Assembly (NCBI GenBank): GCA_015680685.1
Contig: MNCI01000651.1
Location: forward strand, 852,168-916,167
Reading direction: 5' to 3'
Source: Gnetum montanum
Lineage: Eukaryota > Streptophyta > Gnetopsida > Gnetales > Gnetaceae
Length of the DNA stretch: 64,000 nt
Made by a program: the position numbers and the translations under genes. Of this stretch, positions 44,776 to 56,015 are shown one piece after another. The stretch's first letter is position 1. The number at the start of each line of letters is the position of its first letter. The notes below the pieces were generated by a model. The model saw only the letters and a program-made list of their open reading frames with translations, was not told the origin of the DNA and did no database searches.

Positions 44776-46071
44776 TCTCTCTATGGTGGGTAAACAGTTG
44801 GGAGGTGTAAAAGCTCTTTCTTCAAGTCATCGAAGGCTTGTTGACACTGTGTTGTCCACTTGAAGTTAACCCCCTTCTTTAGTAAGTGTTGCATGGGGTG
44901 TAACTTGTCAGTCAACCCTGCTATAAACCTTTTGATGAAATGTATTCTACCTTGCAACCTGTGCAATTCTTTAAGGTTAGTAGGAGGTGCTAAGTTAACG
45001 ATGGCCTTAACTTTGTCAAGGTCCACTCGTATTCCATCCTCTGACACTACAAACCTTAGCATGCATTTGATTTTTAAGCCGAAAACATACTTCTTTGGAT
45101 TAAGGCACAATTCATGCATGTGACAATGCTTTAGGACTACATCTAGATTAGTGGGATGGTCAATAGCTATCTTATACTTGACCGCTATGTCATCCATGCA
45201 ATCATCTAGTCTCTTTAGGAAGTAGTTGCTAAATATGTAGGTCATGGCTCATTGATAGGTTGCTCCAACATTCTTTAGACCAAAGGGCATCATAGTGTAA
45301 CAAAAGGTAGCCTAAGGGGTTATAAACGTAGTTGTTAATTGATGCTCTAGATTTCTGAGAATTTGATTGTAACCCAAGAACCCATCCATGAAGGATAGTA
45401 AAGCATAACCATCCGTAGTGTCGATAAGCTGATCGATCCTTGGTAGTGAGAAGTCATATTTAATCGTTGCTTTGCTTAGATCCCAGAAGTCTATACAAAT
45501 TCATATTCCTCTAGTTTTCTTAGAGACCACAATGATGTTTGATACCCACTCTGAGTAATTGACCACGTGAATGAAGCCTGCTTGGTATAGCTTAGTGATT
45601 TTATCACGTACGAATAGTGTAATTTCTGGTTTAATTTTTCAAGCCTTTTTCTTAACCGGTTTGACACGTGGGTCCAATACAATGTTATGTTTTATTAGCC
45701 ATGGGTCTAAACCTAGCATGTCATTATAGGACCATGCGAATACTTTGATGTTGTCTTGAAGGACTCTGGATACATCTTTTTGCATTTGTTAATCTAGGAG
45801 GAAACTTAGTTTTAGTGTCTTTATTTTCCCCCTGGATGTCAGTATTGGTGCTTCAATGAGAGGGTCTCCAGTCACATCCCCAACCTCTAAGTCTAAAGCT
45901 TGGACCAAATGCTTGGGCCAATCTAGGGATGTTTCTAGGGATGCTATAGTGTTATCAGTAGATGGATCCCAGTCTATCGACTCTAAGCTCAAATAGCTTA
46001 CAAGATTTCCATGAGGAACTATCAAGGTTAAAAGTGAGTGTAGATCACATTGCATGGCCATCTTGTTCAAC
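44776..46071 (-). pseudogene. Reverse transcriptase of element A
   Basis: After a candidate splice acceptor (46,073-46,072) the frame opens with LNKMAMQCDLHSLL, then a long linker with SLESIDWDPSTDN. RT blocks are HNIVLDPRVKPVKKK, TKLYQAGFIHVVNYSEWVSN, SLPRIDQLIDTTDGY, FMDGFLGYNQI and LDDCMDDIAVKYK; the last is the catalytic Y-x-D-D with its first residue changed. The thumb contains HRLQGRIHFIKRFIAGLTDK and FKWTTQCQQAFDDLKKELLH. TAG/TGA codons occur, for example one TGA at an Arg position near 45,244. This would be the polymerase of A. Confidence 0.92.
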
Positions 46072-46199
46072 CTACCATAATAAGAAGAAGTTTGGTTAAG
46101 TGATACATGTTTGTAGCTATGGCACATAATAGTAAATATTTTCAAAGAAATAATGAAACATGTAAAGATTGTCAAATATTTGGCCAAGTTTGCAAGTTG

Positions 46200-46470
46200 T
46201 CAATTTAAGGTCTTGGCGGACTGCGAGCGGGTTCGAACATGCAATTAACTTTGCTATTTTAAGGTTGTGGTGGACTGTTAACAGGTTGTAAAGGTAAAGT
46301 TACTAGTTTAAGGTTTTTGTGGACCGTTAACAGGTTGACGTTGTAGAGGTTACTAGTTTAAGGTCTTTGCAGACTGTTAACAGGTAGGCTTTATAAAATG
46401 TCACTAGTTTAAGGTCTTTGCAGACCGTTGTGCATATGTTTCATACAGGTAGGTTGCTAATTTAAGGTGG
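46200..46470 (-). repeat. Hairpin-repeat array 2 of element A
   Basis: Five units of about 55 bp each contain CTAGTTTAAGGTCTTTGCAG followed by ACCGTTAACAGG. GGTCTttgcAGACC is a small perfect stem. It lies between the antisense gene promoter and the RT. Confidence 0.85.
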
Positions 46471-46613
46471 GATGAAATTTTCGGTTGGGCCCACCTATTT
46501 GCAAATAAGAATGCTACGCTATTGCAAGTTTATGACATGAAAATATTATGCTATATGGGGCATCCCACATTACTCGGGGTGTGAAAATGGCAAGTTCTTT
46601 TCACCGCGTCAAC

Positions 46614-46621
46614 TATAAATA
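46614..46621 (+). promoter_or_regulatory. TATA box of the antisense gene in element A
   Basis: CAACTATAAATAGGGG lies 133 bp before the first ATG of the spliced antisense gene and on its strand. GCTACGCTA/GCATAG-type motifs typical of the A LTR occur around it (46,513 and 46,717). Confidence 0.7.
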
Positions 46622-46753
46622 GGGGTTTACCCCTAGTAAAATTGTCATTTTTGTTGTCAGAGCGCAAAGCCCACATTTAGAGCATAGTGCGATCGTGCCA
46701 AGAGAAAGAAAAACAATGTAGCATAGTAGCCGACAACATTTTCGAATGAAGCA

Positions 46754-49700
46754 ATGGCACCTAAAGGCGAATGTAAGCACCGAGGGCTTGCTAAAGTGGA
46801 CGAAGTCAAGGACACTTTGGGGTGCTTGACTCAGGCACACGTTGAAGTGTAGAAGGAAACTCCATCTACTCGGTAAGTTGTTATGCTACCTTTGTTGTTC
46901 AAACTTCTGCAATCGTTATTGTTGAAATCCACGTCCTTTGCCATTCGTTTTGGTCACCGTTTTGGCTGCTACATTACCGCTGTTGCTGGTTCCCACAACG
47001 ACTATACGAACATTATGCTATAGCTGCATGATGTATTGCCTTGGTCGCCACTACTACGATTTCCTTATCACAGGGGTTTGGGCAAGTCTGGACAGCTTAG
47101 CGCATGGCTAGCATAGCACGCTACTCTCGAGAGGGTTTGGTCATTTCCACGATTTGACAAATGTGACATGTGTTTAATGTAGTATAGCGTGAATTATTTT
47201 GTACAGCTGAAGTATGGTTGGGACAGTTGTAGCACAGTGAACTCTTACTTGTCTGCATTATGTGATGTTTTTATTGTGGTATGCCAGTACGTTGTAAGAT
47301 ATTTTGGGTTTGTTGCATTGTTATGCTACTGAATCTGCAATACCGCTATGTTGCTGAATTTGTTTTTTGTTAAGTTTGTCATGGTTGCCATACTTGTTAT
47401 AGTAATGTGTTGATTCCATCGTTGTATTGTTGCATGTCTTCTTGTTCCTATTCATTTGCTACATTACATGTCATCTAAGTGTTGTTGCATTGTGTACTAT
47501 TTGATGACCATGCTATGCTGCTAGGCTTGCTTTGTTATTGTTTGTTTGCATATTATTTTTTTAAAAATTTTTGTAACTGCGAGATCATGCTACGCTACAT
47601 GCAATGAAAATGTAATGCTTCGCTATACATAATCAGAGGTTTATGCTACGCTATGTGTAAAATTTTCTCATACATAGTGCTAACGTGTGGTTCTTCGTTA
47701 TGTAGGGTCATGCTAAAGCCCATCTTGATTGTCTTGGAGATTGTGGGAGTCCTGTGCTGCCTTAGCGCACCAGTGGCTAATATCCCTCCTCCCCATGCAT
47801 GTGTGGAGTAGCAGGCGGTCTGGTTCCGAGAGGGCACACATGACTTCCTATAGTTCCTCCTCTAGCACTTTAGTGTGATAGTTTGGTCACACTTGTCAGT
47901 GGAGATAGCAGCTGCAATCACAGAAACCCTATTACCTAGGGAAAATCAGGGTATTTTGAAATTTTTGACTGATGGGTCAATCAGGGGTGGGCAGGTAGAA
48001 GGTTCCAACTAGTGTCCAAAAAGCCTAAGATTCTTAAGTTGGATTTCTAAAATGGCTAAGTATAAGTGCTATCACTTATACAACACATTGTTTGTTGCCT
48101 GTAACATGGGTGCCTACTTTCAGAACGCACCTGGAACCGTTTACTACATCGGTAGGTGAGTTCTACGAAGGTATTTTGTCATTGTGTAATTGATGCTACG
48201 CTAGACATAGGTATTAACAGTTTATATGTGCATTTTTTGTGTGTTTCCAGGTTTTTTATTGACAAGAGTGTCTCCATGGTGACATAGACGCCTTGGCGTT
48301 GGCACAGATGGCCTTGTGGGAGTTTTCCTCCACTGGGAATGTGCGCGCCAACGTAATAGGCCAATTTGGGGGTGATTTTAGAACCTATCCAACCTAGTAT
48401 TCCCAATTTTATGGGAAGTGTAAAGACGTTGGTTGGTTGGATAGGGAATGGACATCCTTCAGGCCACTCTCACCGTTGAAGACGTGTTGGTGGATCTCCC
48501 ACCATTTCCCATGTTGTTTAAACCTGGTACGCTAAAGTGTGAATTCATTGTTAAATGTTTAAGTGATGTTTTCCTTTTGCTAACCCTCTTTTTTTTTGTT
48601 TTTTCTTTTTTGCGAATCGTTTTAGTGGTGAAGAAATCCCAGGAGGTGACTGTGATTGCCTCTGGGTGCAAGGAAATCAACCTTTTTTTTAAGTACGGGG
48701 AGGTGGAAGAGACCCAATGTTGGCTCTGCAATGTGGCCTCAACCACGCTGGTCCATAACCTTCAAGAGGCTAGGCTTATGGACTTATTTTTGGCTGTTAA
48801 CCTGAGCATCTAGTCTGCTGAGATGCTTTCCCTAGCTGACTCCTTCTCCAAAAAGGTAGACTACTTCCGCACACTTGTTTACAGTGTGCGTGTGGTGTTT
48901 GATGTCAACGATTAATTGTTTGTGGATATTTTCAACGTCCCATCTGATGGTCTCCCCATGGGAGAAAAATCCAAGAAAGATGCACACAATCAGGAAGACA
49001 TCGAGGAGTGGCTAGGGGTTGCAAAGGACCAAAACGGGATTTATATTGAGAAAGTTAGGCTATGGATGGCCAAAATGGTTTACCCTATCTTCTGTGCCCA
49101 TGCCTTCCCCAAGATACTATCCCAAGGAAAAATCATTGGGATTGAGCAAGCTTAGATAATGAGGGATGTCATGGAAGAAGGGACCCATTACAATTGGGCC
49201 AGGCACCTTTACAGAGGCATGCACATTGAAATGGTCAAGCTTCGCGAGAAGCTTGAATCCCATTTCAACATGACCATGCCTTCTTCATAACCTACCTACA
49301 ACATTTTGCGGAATTCATGGTAGTCCTCAAGAATGGGATTTGGGTACTACAAGATCGTAGCCAGATTTCCAAACCATGGATCTGCCAAGTCTTTCATACC
49401 ACCCGACCTCAGGATCCCCTAGAAGCTATTGGGGAATCATTCTCGATGACGACTAGGGATCGGGTGGCAGACAACTTTCGAACCAAGGACAGCGTGGGAG
49501 AGGCATCCCCCATTACCACCAGTAGTATGAAAAGGGGGGAACACCTCATTGCAGAGATGGTAATGACTAAGTTGTAATGTGAGAGGTCCCATCCTACCAA
49601 CGAGACCCTTCGTACTAACGAAGAGAGAGGGAAGAAGCTGCAATTCAAACTTCGTAGAGTGCAGCCTCCAATTGGTAAGTTTTTTTTTATTTGTTGTTTT

Positions 49701-51514
49701 TCGGCTAACATTTGCTACACTGTGTTATGCTAAGTAGTGTTGCACAGCGTAGCATCTGCTTCAGGTTGGTATAATTTAGTTACTGCAACTATGCTTTATC
49801 AGTAGAGGAAGAAGAAAAAGAAGAGGGAGAAGAGGTGGTGGCCCCTACAACAAGGGCAACTGGTGAGAACAAAGAGGTTTCATCTATAGAGGAGAGGGAC
49901 CTTACCAATGAAGAAGGGGCCCCTGCTATAGAAGAAAGGGCCTCAGCTGGTGAGGAGGAGCTCTCCGTCGATGAAGAGAAGACCCTTGCCGATGAAGAAA
50001 GAGGCCCAGCTAATGACGAAGAGGCTCTTAGCAACTAGGACAAGGCCCTTGCTAATGACCCTTTTGTAGAGAGTAGCTCAGTGCCGAAGGGGCACATGAT
50101 CATTGAGGGCGATGCTACATTATTGGGTTAGCTGGAAGGAGAGTGGATCCAATTGGATGCTGGTGAGTTTGACCACATATTTGATAGTGTGCCGATGGGC
50201 GACCCCCCAGTATCACCCCTAAGGATTTTTTGGGTAGGAGCTTTACACTATCATTTACACTATTCATCATCTCTATTATGGTTCTCTCTACTTTAGCTAA
50301 CACATTTTACTGTGCAGCTGATACCACCATTGATACCACCGGCCCATCCTCGATTTTCTTGTGACCATGGATTGAGACCCTTGATAAATTTACTTTCATG
50401 GAAGGGGTGGTCGATGACATGATCAACCATCTGAGGTGGGTCGACTCGGAAGTGGGTAAGTTAAAGTGCTACACTAAACTCTAAATTTTTATTGCATTCA
50501 CCATGTCACTATGACTAATGCATTTTTTATGTGTGGTTTGCAGCCTCTCATCTCAAGTGGGACCCTAGGCGAGCGGTTGAGGTCGACGCTGTGCTTGATT
50601 TCCACCAGAGGTAACCAAAGTACCTCGTCGTGTATATGACAAGGCAAGCCAATGTGCCTTGTACTTGGCACACTCTTTGTGGGAATGTAGGTGCGTAAAC
50701 GAAGACCTCTAGAAATGGGTACAAAGGCTTGAAAAGAAGAAGGCCAACCTGAACACCAAGGTGGGCGATCTCCGTTCCAAGAATGAATTCCTGTTGGCCC
50801 AAGACACAAACGATGGCAGTTGGCACATGGCTATCATTGACTATGTGAGGTACTAGATGGTTATGCACCGCAACAATGAGGTCACTCTTGAAATAATAGA
50901 GCAGCACATGCAAATGGACCTGTTAGCCCAGAAGAATCAGGATTGGAAAGATTACAGTGCTAAGGTTTATGAGTGGGGGCAAGCACAAAAAAATCATAAG
51001 CATATGTATAAGCTAGAACCTGCCACCTACCATAACCAATATAGGGATGCCTCAATCAAGTTACATACTCATGAGGTATTCCTCGATATTATTGGTGCTT
51101 CTGGGGCTTATGACAGATTCATGCAACAAGTGACAGTGAGTGAATCTTTCAAAAGGGAAGTGACCTTTCCTACGTGTGAGACCACCACTGCCACCTTTTC
51201 TCCAGGACCCCCAATATGAACTTCCATAGAGAAGGAGAAATTTGCTACAAGCACTGATCTAGGTGACAGGAATTGGGCTGATATCATGAAAGAGGGGATT
51301 TTGCAATGCCTGATAGCAGGCTTGGATCAGATACCCTCCAAAACAGACGCGGGGCCATCTCGGGTCAGTTATTTTTTGGCGTAGCAATAATTTATTTTGT
51401 TGGAGTCTTTATTGTGACTTTAGCTAACTAGTTCATTTTTTTATGGTGTAGGATCCAGGTGAAAACATAGGGCCTAATGAAGTAGGGAATGATGGAGTAG
51501 GCAAAGGGTCATAA
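46754..51514 (+). pseudogene. Spliced antisense gene carried between protease and RT of element A
   Basis: Eight exons can be drawn: 46754-46872, 47706-48151, 48251-48526, 48626-49675, 49803-50233, 50318-50455, 50544-51363 and 51452-51514. Most are bounded by good GTAAGT-like donors and YYAG acceptors, and coding sequence appears only inside them. Exon 1 starts MAPKGECKHRGLAKV. Exon 2 has FREGTHDFL and LKFLTDGSIRGGQVEG. Exon 4 has WMAKMVYPIFCAHAFP and HYNWARHLYRGMHIEMVKLR, a pattern I associate with uncharacterised plant transposon-type proteins. Exon 5 is acidic and repetitive. Exon 7 has a coiled coil (QRLEKKKANLNTKVGDLRSK). TAG codons, a TGA and about four frameshifts make it a pseudogene. 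Function unknown. Confidence 0.72.
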
Positions 51515-51689
51515 CATAGCAGCTGACCATTTTATTTGATTTCAAAGAATATTACAAACATTATTAATTTGTGAAAGAAAAAATAAAATACAAAGAGATT
51601 TATTTTTCTTATGTGTTATGTGTTGTATTTATTTTTATTTTATTTTATTCTCTTTTCATTTATGAATTGAATTCATTAGGAGCGCCTTG

Positions 51690-51850
51690 TTTTAGTTTTA
51701 GGCCATTTTGGGCCATAATGATAGTTTAAGGCCATTTCAGGCTGTCGCTAGTTTTAGGCCATTTCGGGCCGTTAGTAGTTTTAAGTCATTTTGGGCTTTT
51801 GGATGATGGTAAGGGAAAATTTTTCCAGTTTTAGGCCTTAGAGGGCCATG
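51690..51850 (-). repeat. Hairpin-repeat array 1 of element A
   Basis: Four to five units with AGTTTTAGGCCATTTTGGGC, in which GGCC-x4-6-GGCC can pair. It lies between the end of the antisense gene and the end of the protease frame. Element B has the matching array at 32,570-32,870. Confidence 0.8.
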
Positions 51851-52011
51851 GTGTGATGTAAACAGTGGATGTGTGAATAGTTTAAAGAATGAGCTAGACA
51901 CTTAGCATAAATAAGCGAATGTGAAGCAAACACGGAATAAATGTATAATGAGGGTTAATTGGGTAAGGAGCAGTGGAGTTGTTATGCTACACGAGTGACG
52001 ATCATCCTCAC

Positions 52012-52960
52012 AAATTCTTTCTAACCCATCATGGGCTTGGTCATGCGTAAGGCTAAGAGGCTTTGTTGCGGTATTCTTCTATGTCATTATCTACTGCTTG
52101 AAAAGGCAATTCAGCCCATGCAGTTTCATTTTCTGAGCCGGTGTCTTGGGCTAGCTCTTTTGTCAAGCAATTGGCTTCGATGGAGATAGGTGTTTCATTC
52201 TTAGAGGTTATGACCTCTGAACCTTACTCCATATCGATGTTATTTATTTCCTGGGTTGCCACTTCGTCACCGTGGATCATCACCTCCCTGCCTGCATAGG
52301 GTAGATGGATTTCTTGATGTATGGGTGAAGAGAAGACCCTGAGTTGGGCTAACCACAACCTCCCCAAGATCAGGTTAAACCCAGGCATCTCTTCTACCAT
52401 GATGAATATTGCAATTGTGGGGAATTGCATGAAATCAATGTGGATGGTACCTTTCACCACCACCCACACTTCGTTGAATGACTTTATACATGATGTTGCC
52501 ATGGGTTTGATTTGGTCCACCAAACCCAGTTTGTCCACTATGGGAAACAAGATGACGTTTATAGCAGCTCTATCATCAATGTGTACTCTTTAGATCTTGT
52601 GTTGGCTGACCCGAATTGTGATGAATAGGGACGTTGTCATCACCTAACCCTTTTCAAGGTCTTCCTTAATGGACTCGTCAATGAATGTCAGCTGAGTGTA
52701 GAAGGAAGCATGACCGCATGGATTGCTTTCTCCTCTACCAACATGTTTTTGTCCACTAGTATGAATGTTAACATGTGAACCAAAGCCTCGCGGTGGGTAG
52801 TGGAAGTCATTACCAGGTCATACAGGCTCAAGGTTATGTTCTTTTGTTTTAGAGCATGTTTAACCTGAGTAAGAGTGTTTAGGAGGTCCTGCCCACCTTC
52901 CTGTTGTTCACCACCCTTTTCTTTCTCCATTTCTCCTAGAAGATGAATTTTCAAGAAGGA
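52012..52960 (-). pseudogene. Protease and gag-pol linker of element A
   Basis: The minus linker has ALKQKNITLSLYDLVMTS (52,845-52,790), shared with B. The protease starts with VHIDDRAAINVILF (about 52,590-52,550), where D-D-R-A stands for the usual D-x-G-A. FNEVWVVVKGTIHIDFMQFP follows, then PGFNLILGRLWLAQLRVF (52,385-52,330). The frame continues through an AWAELPFQAVDND block to the candidate splice donor. TAG/TAA codons interrupt it after DIE (52,222) and near the end. Confidence 0.85.
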
Positions 52961-53154
52961 GAAATTTCGGGATTGGGGCTAGACCCTTTTAGGTAGGGTG
53001 ATGATGATCATGCATGCGTAGTGGCATTAACTTTTGGTGATGATGGGGGTGTAGGTACAAAGGATGAAGGGGTAGGCTTGGAAGGACCTGGGGCAATACA
53101 TTCCTTGGTCATTTCATCCATTAGACATTCTTATCGATTCCTTGAATGAGAAGG

Positions 53155-55400
53155 CTATGATGCCATCTTATGTTGGTTTTTTGGGATGGGGGTAGTTGAG
53201 TGTTTTGGCCCCCTAATGATGAATGGTGTTTCTAGCGTTAGTGTGGGCGATGCTGTGGTTCTAAATACGAAGGGTGCAGGGGCAGATGTCTGAGGAGGAA
53301 CCTTAAGGAAAAATGGTTTCTGCGGTTTCTTTCTTGCCATTGTTGGTGTCGCTACACTATGTTGAGGTATATGAACCACAAACGGCTGCTATGCAAGTTC
53401 TAGATTACCATTTATGCCAATCGTGTTGATAATGTACCTTGCATCGTTAGCGTTGAGGGGGTCCTTGTAAACATGTATGGATTGATTTTTAGGGTGGACG
53501 GGGTTGCTTTTGTCCAACACCAACTTTTCTTGATCAATCATCTGTTGAATGTCATCTTTTAAGACTAGACAATAATCCATGTCATGACCACAAAGTTGGT
53601 GGTAGTCACAAAGTTGCTCTAGCCTAAAGTTCTTAGGAACTAGAGGCTCATTGGGCATAGCCAAAGAGGGGTTCCTAAGGAGTTCGCAATACCACTGATA
53701 CCATTTGGTTGCCTCCTCTGACATCTACTTATGTTGAATGTACACATCCCCTAACAATTGCTTCAGAAGTTCTGAATGCTTGACAGGTAGAGTGTACTTG
53801 GAGCAATATTTTCACTCGAAGTTGGGTTTAGTCGAGGTGGGTACCTCTAATATCGACGTGGAGGATTGGGTGGCATTACTTGGGCATACCTCTAGTTGGT
53901 GTTGTGGTTGCTTTCTTGTTATTGTTGTTGTTGGGCTTGACCTTGTTTTCCATGGCAACCATCGTGGCTATTGCGGCTTTGCCCTTCTCTTTGCCCTTTT
54001 TAGTGTATGCATTTTTATACGCAACATAGCCTGGGTCCTTACTAGCTTCAGCTGCATCTTGGATGCTCTTAGTCTGGGAAAAAGCTTGACTGAGAGAGCG
54101 TGGGGCCAGGTAGTACAACTTGGATTTGATGAAATCATTCACCAGCCCCTTGAAGATGGCCAACAAATGGTCCTCCACAATAGGCTCACGAATCTCATTC
54201 AAGGTGGTACTCCACCATTGTATAAACTGTTGCACTGACTCCAGTGGGCCTTACTTAACACCCATTAGCTGATCCAGCATGACTTCAGGCTTCAAGTTAT
54301 ACTTGAAGTAGGTCATGAACTAGGTCAGTAGCTCCTCCAGTGTTGAGATGGAGGTGCATGGGAGTGCACGATACCAGTCTAAAGCTTTGCCTATCAGAGA
54401 CATAACAAAGACGTGAATAATGATGTGCGGCCATTGTTGTAGCAACAAAGATTCAAATCTAAATGTGACTAAATGCGTGTTAGGGTCACCCTCCCATTAT
54501 ATTTTATGAATTGGGGGAGTGGCATCCCAGGGGGTAATGTAAGCATAGGAACCGCCAGGCTAATGGGGTCATCATGGTAGAAATCCATGACCTACACTGT
54601 GTTAGAACTAGCATCTTTGAGGCATTTAAGCTCTTTAGTAAGGGTCTGGATAAGTTAAAACGCTTGATCCAGACCTAGAGATGACATAGATGATTGTGGG
54701 GTTATGGAGGCAACCATCGTTTGTGACATAGTAAGGGTAGTAGCCTAGCTTATAGGGGGGCTATTGGGGCTACCTTAGCAAAGGGTGTTACTTGTGAGGT
54801 CCACCACCTAGTGGGTGGTGCTGCTGGAGTGGTGGCCACTGGTGGTGCTATAGGGTTAGTCATTTGCATGACCGATGGAATGGGCCATAGTCTCGTGCTT
54901 GGTTGTGACACATACAGGACTTGGTATGCTTGGTGATAAGGATAATGTGACATCTAGTGGTGCTACGAAGTGGGGAGCGATGTGGCTGGGGTTCACCATG
55001 TGATTGGGGCTGGACCTACCGCTGATGATGGAATAGATGCAGACTATGAAATAGGAGTGGAGGCTCTAGGTAGCTGTGAAGTAGACATAGTGTGTACATA
55101 GGGCATCGTAGGTGTGATCGACGATTGGTATGAGGACAAGACAGAATGAGGAGGGAGAGTTCCTGGGTATGAAACTGAGGGAGGCTCCTGGTGATACGCT
55201 GAGGGTGTGGGATGGCTACCCGTGGCTGATGAAAGCATAAATTGAGGCAGATTTGTGGTGATCACAAAGGGAGCCATCACAAAAAGGGGGTTTGACCTGA
55301 AGGCCATGGCAGGAGGGATGGTCATAGGGTAAGTTTGGCCACCCCTTCGAACTGGGAGTCTAGATCTTCCTGTTCGTCTTGAAATGCTTCATCATAATGG
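53155..55400 (-). pseudogene. gag of element A
   Basis: A proline/serine-rich N-terminus (MTIPPAMAFRSNPLFVMAPF, 55,325-55,266) leads to the capsid. Near 54,280-53,980 are MQQFIQWWSTTLNEIREPIV, HLLAIFKGLVNDFIKSKLYY and LAPRSLSQAFSQTKSIQDAA, matching B. A Tat-type zinc-knuckle motif, CDYHQLCGHDMDYCLVLKDD (53,619-53,560), is followed by IQQMIDQEKLVL. Then comes a spacer rich in proline and threonine. It is broken into about five frames, with TAG among the stops. Confidence 0.88.
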
Positions 55401-55991
55401 GATGTCATGTCCCGCTTCCTAGGCTTACCGTCTCGTAGCAATTGATTAAGGATCCACTAATACATCTTTGTCAGGGGAATGGCAATGTCGGGGGTAGGGA
55501 CAAACTCCCTCCTGTTCTGATGAAGGAACTCGAAATTACATTTTTGCTAGAGTTCTTGGTGATCTAGGGGCAGATTTGCTTGGATCTTTGCAAAAATAAA
55601 TTCGTAACGCTCTACGTCTTGTGCCAAGAACTTGAGTGATAAATGTCAAATCCTAAGGGACTGGCGTGGCACCAGCATTGGGCTAGGTGGCTACTTAGCA
55701 CCGATGGTGCTTTAAGCCAAGAGAGGAGCTTCAAGGCTTGAGATGGAAATAGCAGTCATTGTCAGAATCATCTTGCATGGTAAAAAAGAAAGATCGCAAA
55801 CTAGAAACATGGAAATCGATGGGCGATCAAAGTCTTTTCATCCTGTTGGGTTCCAAAGGGACCATCGTCGTGACCAATCTGCACCACACGATGTGTAAAC
55901 AACCACAAAAGTGTGTTACATTTATGCTAGTGCATGACGGGGTGCGGAGAGCATGTAGGACTACCCATAGGACATGGAAAAGGCACCAAAA
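55401..55991 (-). other. Leader and gag N-terminal region of element A
   Basis: It lies between PBS and the recognisable gag. Coding-like but decayed minus reading occurs from about 55,690 down, including a YEFIFAKIQANLPLDHQ block. Confidence 0.5.
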
Positions 55992-56010
55992 GGTCCTCCT
56001 TCTAGTGCCA
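55992..56010 (-). other. Candidate primer-binding site of element A
   Basis: On minus, TGGCACTAGAAGGAGGACC starts five bases after the 5' LTR. TGG is the expected complement of a tRNA CCA end. I cannot name the tRNA. Confidence 0.6.
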
Positions 56011-56015
56011 AAAAC

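Larger units (their letters stand above)
46072..52011 (-). other. Possible sense-strand intron separating protease from RT in element A
   Basis: The protease frame ends near 52,012 at GTGAGGATG (donor-like). The RT frame begins right after a pyrimidine-rich ACTTCTTCTTATTATGGTAG (acceptor-like, 46,091-46,072). Ogre elements, also Tat-related, are known to splice out a much smaller intron between protease and RT. The roughly 5.9-kb interval here would hold arrays 1 and 2 and the antisense gene. Splicing is inferred, not shown. Confidence 0.4.

Noticed and set aside
46613-46840. Minus-strand ORF of 75 codons opposite the antisense promoter
   Set aside because: It overlaps TATA box, leader and exon 1 of the plus-strand gene and has no family features.
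46600-51520. Treating the antisense block as a simple nested LTR or DNA transposon insertion
   Set aside because: No LTRs, terminal inverted repeats or target duplications are visible at its edges, it is framed by the element's own repeat arrays, and its introns carry the element's LTR motif. Not fully excluded.
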